DNA of 64,000 nt from an uncultured bacterium (lineage in GTDB: Bacteria; Desulfobacterota; Binatia; UBA1149; CAITLU01). The translations under genes and the position numbers were made by a program. This document shows, in pieces, positions 40,994-49,831 of the stretch. Each line of letters opens with the position of its first letter. Position 1 is the first letter of the stretch. The notes below the pieces were generated by a model that saw nothing but the letters and a program-made list of their open reading frames with translations, did not search any database and was not told the DNA's origin. The stretch spans positions 1 through 64,000 of the forward strand of contig CAITLU010000016.1 in assembly GCA_903893315.1 (NCBI GenBank). Reading direction: 5' to 3'.

Positions 40994-41048
40994 GACGCCC
41001 TGCTACCAGAGAGACCGACCTGTTGCGAGCCTTGCGCGCCGCGATCGG

Positions 41049-42452
41049 TCAGTGCCCCGGAGGAGGAGCCGCTACGCCCGCCATCGCACCTCGTCCGCGC
41101 AGGCCGGGTGATGTTCCGAGCATCTTCTCCATCTGCTGAAGGCGACCGGAAAAGGCGGCATCACTGGTCTGCCGTTCGGCAACCGAACGCACCGCCCTCA
41201 AAATCGAGGTGTGGTTGCGGCCACCGAGGGCGTGGCCGATCTCGGGCAGCGACGCGGCAGTCAACTTGCGGCACATGTACGCGGCGATGTGCCGAGGCCA
41301 CGCCACACGGCGCGAGCGATCACGCGACAGCAGTTCGTCGCGGGTCAGGCCGTGAACCCAGGCAACCGTGTCGATGACGACGTCTAGGTCGATAGGACCG
41401 CGACGCGTCAGATAGGGCGTGATCATGGTTTCGACGACACCGTCGTCCAGCGGCATGGACTGATGGCTGCTGGCCGCGCGCAGGCGCGACACCAGCCCCT
41501 CGATCTCACGCACGCTGCCCTGGAGCTGCACCGCGAGCCTCTCCAGGATGTGGTCGTCGAGATGAATACCTGCCTCGCTGAGCTTGCCCTTGAGGATACG
41601 CAGACGCAGTTCGCGGTCGAGGGGGCCAAGGTCAGCCAACAGTCCGCCGGCGAAGCGGCTCTGCAGCCCGCGCTCGAGATTCTCGAGTTCGTCCGGTGCC
41701 CGATCACTGGCGAGCGCGATCGGCTTGCCGGCTTCGTGAAGAAGATTGAAAACGTGAAACAGTTCCTGCTGCGTGCGCCGCTTTCCCGCGAGGAACTGAA
41801 CGTCGTCGATCAGGAGTGCATCCGCACTGCGAAACTCGCGATGAAAGCTTTCCATTCTGCCACCTTGGAGCGCTTCAACCATGCGACGCGTGAAGTCTTC
41901 TCCCTGGTAGTAGAGCACCCGCTTGCCACTTGCCCGCAGTGCTTGTCCGACGGCCAGCAGCAGATGTGTCTTGCCGAGTCCCACACCACCGTAAAGGAAC
42001 AAAGGATTGCCGCCCTCACCGGCGCTCTGCTCGGCAAGTTGCCGTGCTCCGAGATAAGCGAGGCGATTGCCCTCTCCGACGACGAAAGTCTCGAAGGTCT
42101 TCTCTCGCAGCGGCTTGGGCTTGGCCACAGGAGTCTTGGTCGCAGCCACCGGACGGTGGTTGCCACGCGCCCGGTTGGCACCCGCCGCGGCTACGAATTG
42201 CCCGACGATCACCACCACCGCGCAACGCTTCTTCGCAGAAACCGCGACCGCGTTCTCGATGATAGGCAGGAAAGACTGCTTTACCCGATCACGGAACAGC
42301 CCAAACGGCGCTTCCAAGGTGAGCGTCTCACCGTCAAACGACCTCGCGCCCAGTTCGAGGATCCAGGTCTGAAAATCTTTTTCTGAAACCTGCTCCTCGA
42401 TCTGTGAGCAGGCCTGCATCCAAAGCCGTTCCGCGTCTGTGTTTCCAGTCAC
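41049..42452 (-). CDS. dnaA: chromosomal replication initiator DnaA
   Basis: DnaA unwinds oriC and loads the helicase. Domain I is at the N-terminus (WMQACSQIEEQVSEKDFQTW). A short basic linker follows, then the AAA+ domain with GGVGLGKTHLL (about residue 155), ALLIDDVQFLAGK and RFAGGLLADL. Domain IV has the DNA-recognition helix SLPEIGHALGGRNHTSIL. The 467 residues are typical. The GTG start has GGAG about 10 bases upstream. Unlike the common layout there is no dnaN or rpmH beside it; nuoG lies upstream across a 549-base gap and a ferritin-like gene lies downstream. Confidence 0.97.
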   Translation of the reverse strand: MTGNTDAERLWMQACSQIEEQVSEKDFQTWILELGARSFDGETLTLEAPFGLFRDRVKQSFLPIIENAVAVSAKKRCAVVVIVGQFVAAAGANRARGNHRPVAATKTPVAKPKPLREKTFETFVVGEGNRLAYLGARQLAEQSAGEGGNPLFLYGGVGLGKTHLLLAVGQALRASGKRVLYYQGEDFTRRMVEALQGGRMESFHREFRSADALLIDDVQFLAGKRRTQQELFHVFNLLHEAGKPIALASDRAPDELENLERGLQSRFAGGLLADLGPLDRELRLRILKGKLSEAGIHLDDHILERLAVQLQGSVREIEGLVSRLRAASSHQSMPLDDGVVETMITPYLTRRGPIDLDVVIDTVAWVHGLTRDELLSRDRSRRVAWPRHIAAYMCRKLTAASLPEIGHALGGRNHTSILRAVRSVAERQTSDAAFSGRLQQMEKMLGTSPGLRGRGAMAGVAAPPPGH

Positions 42453-42600
42453 TATGATGTTACTCCGCGTTGCTTGGCGCCGCCGGGCGTCGCGAGCTGG
42501 TCAGTCGTGCCAAGGCGCGACGTCGGCCAGCCGATGCTGATAGTATCCTTCGGTCGTTGTCGGATGCCGCTCCCCGCCCCCACACACTCCAAACAAGTGT

Positions 42601-42620
42601 CATGCACATGCCTGTGCATG
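42601..42620. repeat. 20-base inverted repeat upstream of dnaA
   Basis: CATGCACA and TGTGCATG form a perfect 8-bp inverted repeat around TGCC. No T-run follows on either strand, so an operator-like protein site is more likely than a terminator. It lies about 150 bases upstream of the dnaA start. Confidence 0.6.
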
Positions 42621-42871
42621 TCCGGTGCGTTGCGCAGCGACACTCATGTACGTTTCTGCACGCCACCTGGCAACAACAAATGACGTCGATGTGATTTTCC
42701 CACGACTTGCGTGCCGCTCGAGCAGATGCGTTCTGAATGGTGCGCCGCTAGTACGCGACTTTGCGGGACTTTTTCCTTGGCAACTTTCGTACTGTTAGCA
42801 ACTCGTCAGACACGGTGATGACTCGCTGCAGCCTGTGGATAGAGGTGGACTAGTGGGTCAACTCTTCGCTA

Positions 42872-42928
42872 ACACGACGAAAGCGTGTCGGAGGAGAACC
42901 TTCCGCCTTACGTGTCGACGCCGACACG
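42872..42928. repeat. CGTGTCG heptamer cluster
   Basis: CGTGTCG occurs at 42884-42890 and 42911-42917 and inverted at 42922-42928. The last two form a 7-bp hairpin with a 4-base loop. ACACG/CGTGT also pair at 42872-42888. Nine T residues follow 7 bases after the hairpin. Confidence 0.6.
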
Positions 42929-43001
42929 CAGTTACTTTTTTTTTGAACTATTTTCGCTGCGCGCGGCAAACACCGCACGCGCGCGTAACATACTCAGCGC
43001 G

Positions 43002-44606
43002 TCACGCCGGATTCGCCGCCGACAAAGTCGTATTGCTTTCCGGAGCGGACCGCTGCGCGATGGTCTCACCGCAGGCTCCGAGTTCAGCGTGCGTGCGCGC
43101 AGTGCCAAGACTCAACTCCAAACTCAGAGCCGCAAAAACTTCGTCGACACTTTGGTAACGCGGCCCCCCGAGAGCGCCCAGGAGTTCCGCAAATGCCTGC
43201 CAGCCCGCGACAGCGGCGCCTGGTGCCGGAACGGCCGCGCCCAGCACTTGCAGCCGGCCACGACGACTTACGAAAGTCCCCGGCGCTTCGAAATGACTGG
43301 CGATCGCGATCACCGTGTCTGCATAGGCCATTGCCTTGCTGACACGGTCGTCGACGACGACGGTCGTGCGCATCCCCTCCAGCCGGGTTCCCCACGCGAC
43401 TTCGTCAACACCCACCGCATCGCAGCGTGCAACTAGGACTCCATCCACATCGGCAGGAAGCACGCTGCTCTCGCGGAACCCCAAGGCAAGCAGACCAGCG
43501 CGATTGGGGTAGCGATCAGTCGAGATCAACGTGCCGTCGTCGGCAATCTCAGAGGTCGCCGGCGACAGGACGATGCAGGGCCCGGTACCGATCTTCCTGG
43601 CTATGAGCGAAACGAGATACCCTTCCTCCATTGTAAGAGAGGCGGAGGCGACGACCGCTACCTTACCGCACCCCTGCAACAGCGACGCGCTGCGCAAAAC
43701 GGCATCCGAGGAATCGACCTGCACGAACTCATCGCCGCGCCGAGCGTAGCCGGCGACCAGACGATGGTCCCCGTGGTTGTCGCGCCAGGTGTGGCGTCCG
43801 GCGTCGCACATCCAATATCCGTTCACCTCGGCATTGGCGCGCGGTTTGATCCGATAGAGATTGTCGCGACGGAAATGGACATCGACATTGCAGCCGGTTG
43901 AGCACCCCGTGCAGATCGACGGTACGCTGTCCAGGTACCAAACCCGTGCCTGGAAGCGGAACTCGCGGCTGGTCAGTGCGCCCACCGGACACAGATCGAC
44001 GATGTTGGTGGCGTAGGGATTGTCGACCGACTTGCCTTGGGCGAGGCTGAGTTCGCTGTGGTCACCCCTCTCCTTGATGCAGAGTTCGTTGGTGCCGGTA
44101 ACTTCTTCGAGGAAACGGACGCAGCGGGTGCACAGTATGCAGCGTTCCTGGTCGAGCATGATGTCCGGTCCGACCGCAGTAGCCTTGTGTTTGTGCTGCT
44201 TCTCCGCGAGCACGAACCGGCTGTGCTGGCGCCCGTAGTCCATGTAATATTCCTGGAGCTTGCACTCGCCGGCCTGATCACAGATCGGGCAGTCGATCGG
44301 GTGGTTGATCAACAGGAATTCCAGAACCCCTCGCCGTGCTTCTTCGACGCGAGGATTGTTCGTTTCCACCACCATCCCGTCGGCCACGATGGTGTTGCAA
44401 CCGATCTGCAGCTTCGGGAGCGGATTGGGCTGCTTCGCCGACATCGCTCGTATGTCGATCAGGCACATACGGCAGTTCCCCGCGACACTGAGAGCCGGGT
44501 GGTAGCAGTAATGCGGGATCTCCTGACCGGCCATCTCTGCGGCCTTGACGACGTTGATCCCCTCGGGCACCTCGACAGTCACACCGTTGACGGTCACTCT
44601 CGGCAT
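43002..44606 (-). CDS. nuoG: NADH-quinone oxidoreductase subunit G (short form)
   Basis: A complex I peripheral-arm subunit that passes electrons along an iron-sulfur chain. In order: an N-terminal [2Fe-2S] domain (YCYHPALSVAGNCRMC), the His-Cys3 motif (HPIDCPICDQAGECKLQ), a [4Fe-4S] pair (CILCTRCVRFLEEV, TNELCI) and a fourth cluster motif (CTGCSTGCNVDV, YWMCDAGRH). The C-terminal molybdopterin-oxidoreductase-like part is short and loosely conserved. The 534 residues compare with about 900 in E. coli, so this is a truncated-type NuoG, still with a full cluster set. It follows nuoF after 92 bases. Confidence 0.93.
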   Translation of the reverse strand: MPRVTVNGVTVEVPEGINVVKAAEMAGQEIPHYCYHPALSVAGNCRMCLIDIRAMSAKQPNPLPKLQIGCNTIVADGMVVETNNPRVEEARRGVLEFLLINHPIDCPICDQAGECKLQEYYMDYGRQHSRFVLAEKQHKHKATAVGPDIMLDQERCILCTRCVRFLEEVTGTNELCIKERGDHSELSLAQGKSVDNPYATNIVDLCPVGALTSREFRFQARVWYLDSVPSICTGCSTGCNVDVHFRRDNLYRIKPRANAEVNGYWMCDAGRHTWRDNHGDHRLVAGYARRGDEFVQVDSSDAVLRSASLLQGCGKVAVVASASLTMEEGYLVSLIARKIGTGPCIVLSPATSEIADDGTLISTDRYPNRAGLLALGFRESSVLPADVDGVLVARCDAVGVDEVAWGTRLEGMRTTVVVDDRVSKAMAYADTVIAIASHFEAPGTFVSRRGRLQVLGAAVPAPGAAVAGWQAFAELLGALGGPRYQSVDEVFAALSLELSLGTARTHAELGACGETIAQRSAPESNTTLSAANPA

Positions 44607-44698
44607 CGCTTATCTTCCTCTTACCGTTCTCGGCGCTCTAAGCGCCGCTTCTTGCTCGTAACTATCGATACGTCTGGACCTGGCGGTCCCTGCGCCGG

Positions 44699-45970
44699 TC
44701 AGGCCGCCGCGGCTCCGGCTGAGCGCCGTACAGCAGCGCGGAATTCTTCGCCGAATTTGTCCAGAAAACTCCGGACCGGCATCGCCGCGGCATCCGACAA
44801 TACACAGATCGTGGTGCCGAGCATGCCCTTGGCGACATTGTCGAGCTTGCGCAGGTCTTCTTCGGTACCGCGGCCTTCGTCAAGCGCGGTAACTATCTTT
44901 TCCAGCCAACCGGTTCCCTCGCGACACGGCGTACACTGCCCGCAAGATTCGTGATGGTAGAAGTGCGAGACGCGGCGCAGAGCGGCAACCATGTCGGTGG
45001 AATCATCCATCACGATGATGCCGGCGGAGCCGAGCATGGAACCCGCTTTCGCCACGGAATCGAAGTCCATTGCTATGTCGATTTCATCGGCACGCAGTAT
45101 CGGCACCGAGGAACCGCCGGGAATGACGGCCTTCAGCTGTCTTCCCTCGCGCATTCCGCCGGCGTGCACTTCGATGATCTCACGCAGCGAGGTCCCCATC
45201 GGCAATTCGAAGACTCCCGGATTTCGCACGTGTCCAGACACGCCGTAGAGTTTGGGGCCCGGCCCGGTCTCGGGACCGATCGCCTTGAACCACGCTGGCC
45301 CTCTCTCGACGATGTGTTTCACGCAAGCGAGAGTCTCGACGTTGTTGACGATCGTCGGGCAACCGAACACGCCGTACACCGCCGGGAACGGCGGCTTGAT
45401 CCGCGGGTGCGCCCGCTTGCCCTCCAGGGATTCGATGAGTCCGGTCTCTTCACCACAGATGTAAGCACCGGCACCGCGATGCACATGGATGTTCAACTCA
45501 CGCCCCAAACCAAAGACGTCATTGCCCAGAAAGCCCTTCTCGCAGGCCTCGGCAATTGCGCGCTTGAGTACTTCGGCGCCGTAGGCGAACTCACCGCGAA
45601 TGTAGATGTAGGCGTTGGTGCACCCGATCGCATGCGCGGAAATCATCATGCCTTCGAGAAGCTGGTGCGGATCGTTCTCGATGATCGCGCGGTCCTTGAA
45701 AGTGCCCGGCTCGCTCTCGTCTGCGTTGCAGAGAAGGTAGTTCGGCTTGCCGGTATTCTTGGCCAGGAAAGTCCACTTGAGACCTGTCGGAAATCCGGCC
45801 CCGCCTCTTCCGCGCAGGTTGGACTCCTTGACCATCTCGATGACTTTCTCGGGCGCTATCTCGCTGAACACCCGACGTGCCGTACTGTAGCCGCCGGACT
45901 CGATGTAGTTGTCGATCATCTTCAGATCGACGCTCAGATCCCGATAGCGAAGGAGCACCTTCTCTTGCAT
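44699..45970 (-). CDS. nuoF: NADH-quinone oxidoreductase subunit F
   Basis: This flavoprotein subunit oxidises NADH. The NADH/FMN-binding region has LRGRGGAGFPTGLKW, then NADESEPGTFKDR and GAGAYICGEETGLIESLEGK. The [4Fe-4S] cluster ligands are in SCGQCTPCREGTGW and LGTTICVLSDAA. Its 423 residues are typical. It follows nuoB on the minus strand after 55 bases. No nuoE ([2Fe-2S] partner) lies in the window, so that subunit must be elsewhere or absent. Confidence 0.97.
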   Translation of the reverse strand: MQEKVLLRYRDLSVDLKMIDNYIESGGYSTARRVFSEIAPEKVIEMVKESNLRGRGGAGFPTGLKWTFLAKNTGKPNYLLCNADESEPGTFKDRAIIENDPHQLLEGMMISAHAIGCTNAYIYIRGEFAYGAEVLKRAIAEACEKGFLGNDVFGLGRELNIHVHRGAGAYICGEETGLIESLEGKRAHPRIKPPFPAVYGVFGCPTIVNNVETLACVKHIVERGPAWFKAIGPETGPGPKLYGVSGHVRNPGVFELPMGTSLREIIEVHAGGMREGRQLKAVIPGGSSVPILRADEIDIAMDFDSVAKAGSMLGSAGIIVMDDSTDMVAALRRVSHFYHHESCGQCTPCREGTGWLEKIVTALDEGRGTEEDLRKLDNVAKGMLGTTICVLSDAAAMPVRSFLDKFGEEFRAAVRRSAGAAAA

Positions 45971-46025
45971 CGTGAGTACCTATTCTCTTGCGCAGTGGCT
46001 GCGCGGCAAAGCGGCCGCCGTTCTC

Positions 46026-46574
46026 TCAGTCAGTGGTCGAAGAAAAACCCGTCTTCTGCGGTTGTCCCTGGATTCTGCGCTGCAGCGCCATGATGGAGTC
46101 GAGCACGCCCTCGGGCCGCGGCGGACAGCCGGGCACATAGATGTCTACCGGGATGAGCCGATCGATGCCCGGCACCGTCGTGTAGTTGTCATAGAAGCCG
46201 CCGGTGGAAGCACACGCGCCGAAGGCCATCACCCACTTTGGTTCAGCCATCTGCGCGTAGACACGCAACAGTATCGGAGCCTGCCGTGCCGTCACGGTAC
46301 CAACGACCATCAGCAGGTCTGATTGGCGCGGCGTGAAGCGCGGCAGCAATGCGCCGAAGCGATCGATGTCGTAGGGAGCCATCGACAACGACATGTACTC
46401 CATCGCGCAGCAGGCGGTCGCGAAGGGGTACGGAAAGAGCGAATACTTGCGCGCCCACGCAAGCGCCGCATCGACCCGGGTGACGACCACGCTATCCGCG
46501 ATCAGTCCCGCATCTCCGCGAACATCACCGACACCAACCGACTTCTTGAGAAGACTCGCAATAGGCTTCGCCAT
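46026..46574 (-). CDS. nuoB: NADH-quinone oxidoreductase subunit B
   Basis: NuoB holds cluster N2, which reduces quinone. The four ligand cysteines are present: tandem CC in FATACCAMEYMS, one in AFGACASTGGFYDNY and one in YVPGCPPRPEGV. The 182 residues are typical; the first about 20 are variable. It is the first gene of a minus-strand B-F-G set. The usual nuoC and nuoD partners are missing from this locus. It is divergent from trmB, with about 160 bases between starts for promoters. Confidence 0.96.
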   Translation of the reverse strand: MAKPIASLLKKSVGVGDVRGDAGLIADSVVVTRVDAALAWARKYSLFPYPFATACCAMEYMSLSMAPYDIDRFGALLPRFTPRQSDLLMVVGTVTARQAPILLRVYAQMAEPKWVMAFGACASTGGFYDNYTTVPGIDRLIPVDIYVPGCPPRPEGVLDSIMALQRRIQGQPQKTGFSSTTD

Positions 46575-46733
46575 GCGCGCACCCTAGAGCCTAAATTCCG
46601 TCTTTTCAACAGAACGTTGCAATACGGACGGGGCGGCGCTACAAGCCCGCCGCGTCCGGCAAAGCCGCCCCGATGCCATGCCCGGCGATGGCGCGGGAGA
46701 CAATGGATCTGCGCGCCGCCGGCCAAGGCAATC

Positions 46734-47327
46734 ATGCAGCTCGGGCTTCTCGCCTCAACCCACGAAGTCGGCCGCGACTACTGGCTGGGTTCCCCTTCGG
46801 GCCTCCAGCGGATCGAACTCGAGATCGGGCCGGGCGACTGCGGGTTTCTCATCCAGACCGCGCTGCGCCACCGCGAAACTCTTTACGTCGGGATCGAAAT
46901 CCGCCCCTCGTCGGTAGAGAGAGTCGTCGCGCGCCCCACCCTCCCTGACAACTTCCGCCTCCTTGCCGCCGACGGACGCTGGATCGTGCTCAACCTGCTG
47001 GCTGCGGACAGTATCGACGCCTACCACATCTACTTCCCCGACCCGTGGTGGAAGAAGCGCCACCACAAGCGTCGCCTGGTCACCGACGAGTTCGCCGCCG
47101 CTGCCGCAAGCACCCTGAGGTGTGGTGGCTGCGTTCTGCTGGCCACCGACGTGGCTCCATTGTTTGAAGAAATTGCCGAAATTCTGGAACGCGCCGGTCT
47201 CGTCAAAGAACCGTGGGTGAGAGACGCGGCCGACCCAGCCTGCAGCTCCTACGAACGCAAGTACCGCCGCCAGGGCCGCAGCTTCGCGCAAGCCATTTTT
47301 CGCAAGGTAGCCGCGCAAGGGGAATGA
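46734..47327 (+). CDS. trmB: tRNA (guanine-N7)-methyltransferase TrmB
   Basis: TrmB methylates G46 of tRNAs with S-adenosylmethionine. The SAM-binding LEIGPGDCGFLIQ, YVGIEIRPSS and the catalytic/RNA-binding signature IYFPDPWWKKRHHKRRLV are clear, with a SSYERKYRRQGRS tail. I start at ATG 46734 (AAGG just upstream), giving 197 residues; the family N-terminal extension of about 20 residues is short here. An open frame runs further upstream but shows no similarity and crosses the divergent promoter region. It converges on the transketolase genes with 28 bases between. Confidence 0.95.
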   Translation: MQLGLLASTHEVGRDYWLGSPSGLQRIELEIGPGDCGFLIQTALRHRETLYVGIEIRPSSVERVVARPTLPDNFRLLAADGRWIVLNLLAADSIDAYHIYFPDPWWKKRHHKRRLVTDEFAAAAASTLRCGGCVLLATDVAPLFEEIAEILERAGLVKEPWVRDAADPACSSYERKYRRQGRSFAQAIFRKVAAQGE

Positions 47328-47355
47328 GCCGGCGCAGAAGCCGGATCCGTCAGAC

Positions 47356-48303
47356 TCAGACGCCGTGACGATCAGAGTCGCGGGCGATGAACTCGGCGGC
47401 GACGCGCGCAATCCCGTCGGCATCCAGACCGTGCTTGGCGAACAGTTCGACTCCGGTCCCCGACTCGCCGTAGCCGCGAACACCGTGAACGCGCACGACC
47501 ACTTCCCGGCACTCGCTCAGCGCCTCTACGACCGCGCTGCCCAGACCGCCCACGATCCCGTGGTCCTCCACCGTCAGTATCCTGCGGCAGCGCGACGCCA
47601 AACGGTGAAGTAAATCCGAGTCGATAGGCTTGATGGTGTGGATGTTTACCACGGCGACCGACAATCCGCGTTTGCTCAGCAACTCGGCAGCGGCCATTGC
47701 CTCGCCGACGCAAGCACCGGAAGCGACGATGGCGAGATCGTTGCCTTCGCGCAGTTCCACTCCCTTGCCGAACTCGAAACGGTAGCCGTCCCCGTTCAGG
47801 TCAGCGACGTTCTGCCGGGTGAGCCGCAGGTAGGCAGGTCCGCCGTTGTAATCAGCGAGGAACTCCGTAGCTTTTTCCGCTTCGATCGCATCGGCCGGTT
47901 GCAGCACGACCATGTTGGGCAACGAGCGCATCAGCGCCAGGTCCTCAAGGCCCATCTGCGAATAGCCGTCTTCGCCTATGCCGATCCCGGAATGAGTGCC
48001 GACGATCCTGACGTTGGCGTTGTTGTAGCCGACGGACATACGGATCTGCTCGAAACGTCCGGTGACGAAACAAGCGAAACTGGCGATGAAAGGGGTCAGT
48101 CCGCAAAGCGCCATGCCGGCCGCGACACCGACCATGTTGCCTTCGGCAATACCTATCTGGAAAAAACGCTCAGGATACGCATCGGCGAATTTCTTCGTCT
48201 GCACCGAGCTTGCAAGATCGGCGTCGAGCACGACCACGCGCGGATGCTGCGCGCCGATTCGTGCCAACGTTTCGCCAAAGGCGGCTCGAGTCGCTTTGCC
48301 CAT
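47356..48303 (-). CDS. transketolase, C-terminal subunit
   Basis: The Pyr and C-terminal domains of a split transketolase. Motifs include GIAEGNMVGVAAGMALCGL, the THSGIGIGEDGYSQMGLED region, and VEDHGIVGGLGSAVVEAL in the C-terminal domain. The 315 residues match the family half-size subunit. It joins the upstream N-terminal subunit to form one active enzyme of the pentose phosphate pathway, transferring two-carbon ketol units with thiamine diphosphate. A gap of 4 bases separates the two genes, which fits stoichiometric translation. Confidence 0.95.
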   Translation of the reverse strand: MGKATRAAFGETLARIGAQHPRVVVLDADLASSVQTKKFADAYPERFFQIGIAEGNMVGVAAGMALCGLTPFIASFACFVTGRFEQIRMSVGYNNANVRIVGTHSGIGIGEDGYSQMGLEDLALMRSLPNMVVLQPADAIEAEKATEFLADYNGGPAYLRLTRQNVADLNGDGYRFEFGKGVELREGNDLAIVASGACVGEAMAAAELLSKRGLSVAVVNIHTIKPIDSDLLHRLASRCRRILTVEDHGIVGGLGSAVVEALSECREVVVRVHGVRGYGESGTGVELFAKHGLDADGIARVAAEFIARDSDRHGV

Positions 48304-48307
48304 CGGC

Positions 48308-49129
48308 TCAGTCCGCCTCCAACTCGGCGATCGCGCGCTCCAGTTCTTCGGTGGTGGGAGCCTTGCCGTGCCAGGCGTGGGTGTCCTCCATGAAGGAAAC
48401 TCCCTTGCCTTTTACCGTATGGGCGATGATCACCGACGGCTTTTCGGATTGAGCGGTGACCGCTTCCAGTGCCGTCAGGACCGACTCCACGCAGTGACCG
48501 TCGATCTGCTCGACATGCCATCCGAAGGCAGCAAATTTGTCCGCCAGTGGCTCCAGATCCATGATCGCCCTGACGTGACCGTCGAGTTGCACTTTGTTGT
48601 AGTCGACGATCGCGGTGAGTCGCGAAGTCTTGAACTTGCCGGCGGCCATGGCCGCCTCCCAAACCTGTCCGGCCTGCAACTCGCCGTCGCCGAGCAGGCA
48701 GTAGGTGCGATAGTCGTGCTTGACGTCAAGCCTCTCTGCCAGCGCCATTCCAAGCGCAACCGACAAGCCTTGACCGAGCGATCCGGTCGCCGCTTCGACG
48801 TAAGGCAGACGCACGTGGTCGGGATGGCCCTGAAGCCGACTGTCGATGCGACGCAGGCTCTTCAGTTCGTCCACCGGAATGCACCCGGCGCGGGCCAGTG
48901 CGGCATATACAACCGGGACGCCGTGGCCCTTCGAAATCAGGAAACGATCGCGCGAAGGATCGTCTGGACGGCCTACCGTGTAGCGCAACACGCGGAAGTA
49001 CAGACACGCCACCAATTCGGCAGCCGACAGCGAACCTCCGGGGTGCCCCGAGCCGGCCGCATGGATCATGCGTAATGAATCGACACGCAACCGGCGCGCG
49101 ATCTGCCTGAGTTCTTCGACGGAAGTCAC
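48308..49129 (-). CDS. transketolase, N-terminal subunit
   Basis: The thiamine-diphosphate-binding half of a split transketolase. HAAGSGHPGGSLSAAELVA opens the PP domain, GSLGQGLSVALGMALAE and GDGELQAGQVWEAAM give the ThDP/metal motif (GDGE...), and VDYNKVQLDG follows. The 273 residues are usual. It precedes the C-terminal subunit directly, and the phosphatase gene ends 51 bases upstream. Two-gene transketolases are widespread, so the split is not unusual in itself. Confidence 0.96.
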   Translation of the reverse strand: MTSVEELRQIARRLRVDSLRMIHAAGSGHPGGSLSAAELVACLYFRVLRYTVGRPDDPSRDRFLISKGHGVPVVYAALARAGCIPVDELKSLRRIDSRLQGHPDHVRLPYVEAATGSLGQGLSVALGMALAERLDVKHDYRTYCLLGDGELQAGQVWEAAMAAGKFKTSRLTAIVDYNKVQLDGHVRAIMDLEPLADKFAAFGWHVEQIDGHCVESVLTALEAVTAQSEKPSVIIAHTVKGKGVSFMEDTHAWHGKAPTTEELERAIAELEAD

Positions 49130-49180
49130 AAAAGTTGCGCGAAACTGCCCGCACCTGTGCGGCGAGTCAAGGGAAAGCCT

Positions 49181-49831
49181 TCATGCATGTCGCGTCCAGT
49201 GCACAGGGTCCCAGGCCCGCGCCGGATCGGCGAGCATGTTGACGAACTTCACCTCTCCGCGCCCCATCGTCATCGCCACCGCACTGAGGCCGCAGTTGTC
49301 GATCCGCAGACGCCTGAACTCGGCCAACGGCATTGCCAGGAAGCTGCACAGCACACTGCGGATCAGGTCGCCGTGGGAGACGAAAAGCACACGTTCTCCA
49401 GGCCGCGCCGCTGCCAGACTCAGCAACCCGCGCCGCTGGACGTCGACCACCGTTTCGCCGCCAGGCGTCGGCTGCTCCACAGGATCTTCGACGTACTGCT
49501 TGAAGCGAGGATCGACAGTGATCTCTTCGTAGGTCTTGCCTTGCCAGTCGCCGAAGCGCACCTCGACCAACCCCTCGTCGTGCTCGATCGGCGCAGCCAC
49601 AGCCTGCGCCACGATGTTCGCCGTTTCCGCCGCGCGTGAAAGCGGGCTGGTACGAATCCGGTCGATGCCGAAGCCGGCCAGCACTTCGCCTACACGGGCG
49701 CACTGCTGACGTCCCGCCTCGTTGAGCGGGACGTCAGCGGCACCCATCAGTCGACGCTCTCGGTTCCAGGCGGTTTCCCCGTGGCGCAGCAGCACCAGGG
49801 TCGAGACCGCGCCTTCACGTTCAAGCGGCAT
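49181..49831 (-). CDS. histidine phosphatase family protein
   Basis: A phosphoglycerate-mutase-like phosphatase. The N-terminal catalytic RHG motif is in LVLLRHGETAWNRERRLMG, followed by PLNEAGRQQCARVGE, SPLSRAAETA, a central FGDWQGKTYEEI, and the second catalytic His in VLFVSHGDLIRSVLCSFL. The 216 residues fit CobC/GpmB-like phosphatases. The substrate is open: alpha-ribazole phosphate, a sugar phosphate or another small phosphate. It overlaps the rhodanese/E1 gene by 11 bases and precedes the transketolase pair, suggesting sugar-phosphate metabolism. Confidence 0.92.
   Translation of the reverse strand: MPLEREGAVSTLVLLRHGETAWNRERRLMGAADVPLNEAGRQQCARVGEVLAGFGIDRIRTSPLSRAAETANIVAQAVAAPIEHDEGLVEVRFGDWQGKTYEEITVDPRFKQYVEDPVEQPTPGGETVVDVQRRGLLSLAAARPGERVLFVSHGDLIRSVLCSFLAMPLAEFRRLRIDNCGLSAVAMTMGRGEVKFVNMLADPARAWDPVHWTRHA

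Larger units (their letters stand above)
42453..43001. other. gene-free region upstream of dnaA, candidate replication origin or dnaA control region
   Basis: This gap holds no credible gene. It contains one near-consensus DnaA box (TGTGGATAG, 42834-42842, one mismatch to TGTGGATAA). It also has a cluster of CGTGTCG heptamers (42884-42928), a run of nine T (42936-42944) and a palindrome at 42601-42620. These could form oriC or an autoregulatory region. A single box is weak support. Confidence 0.4.
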
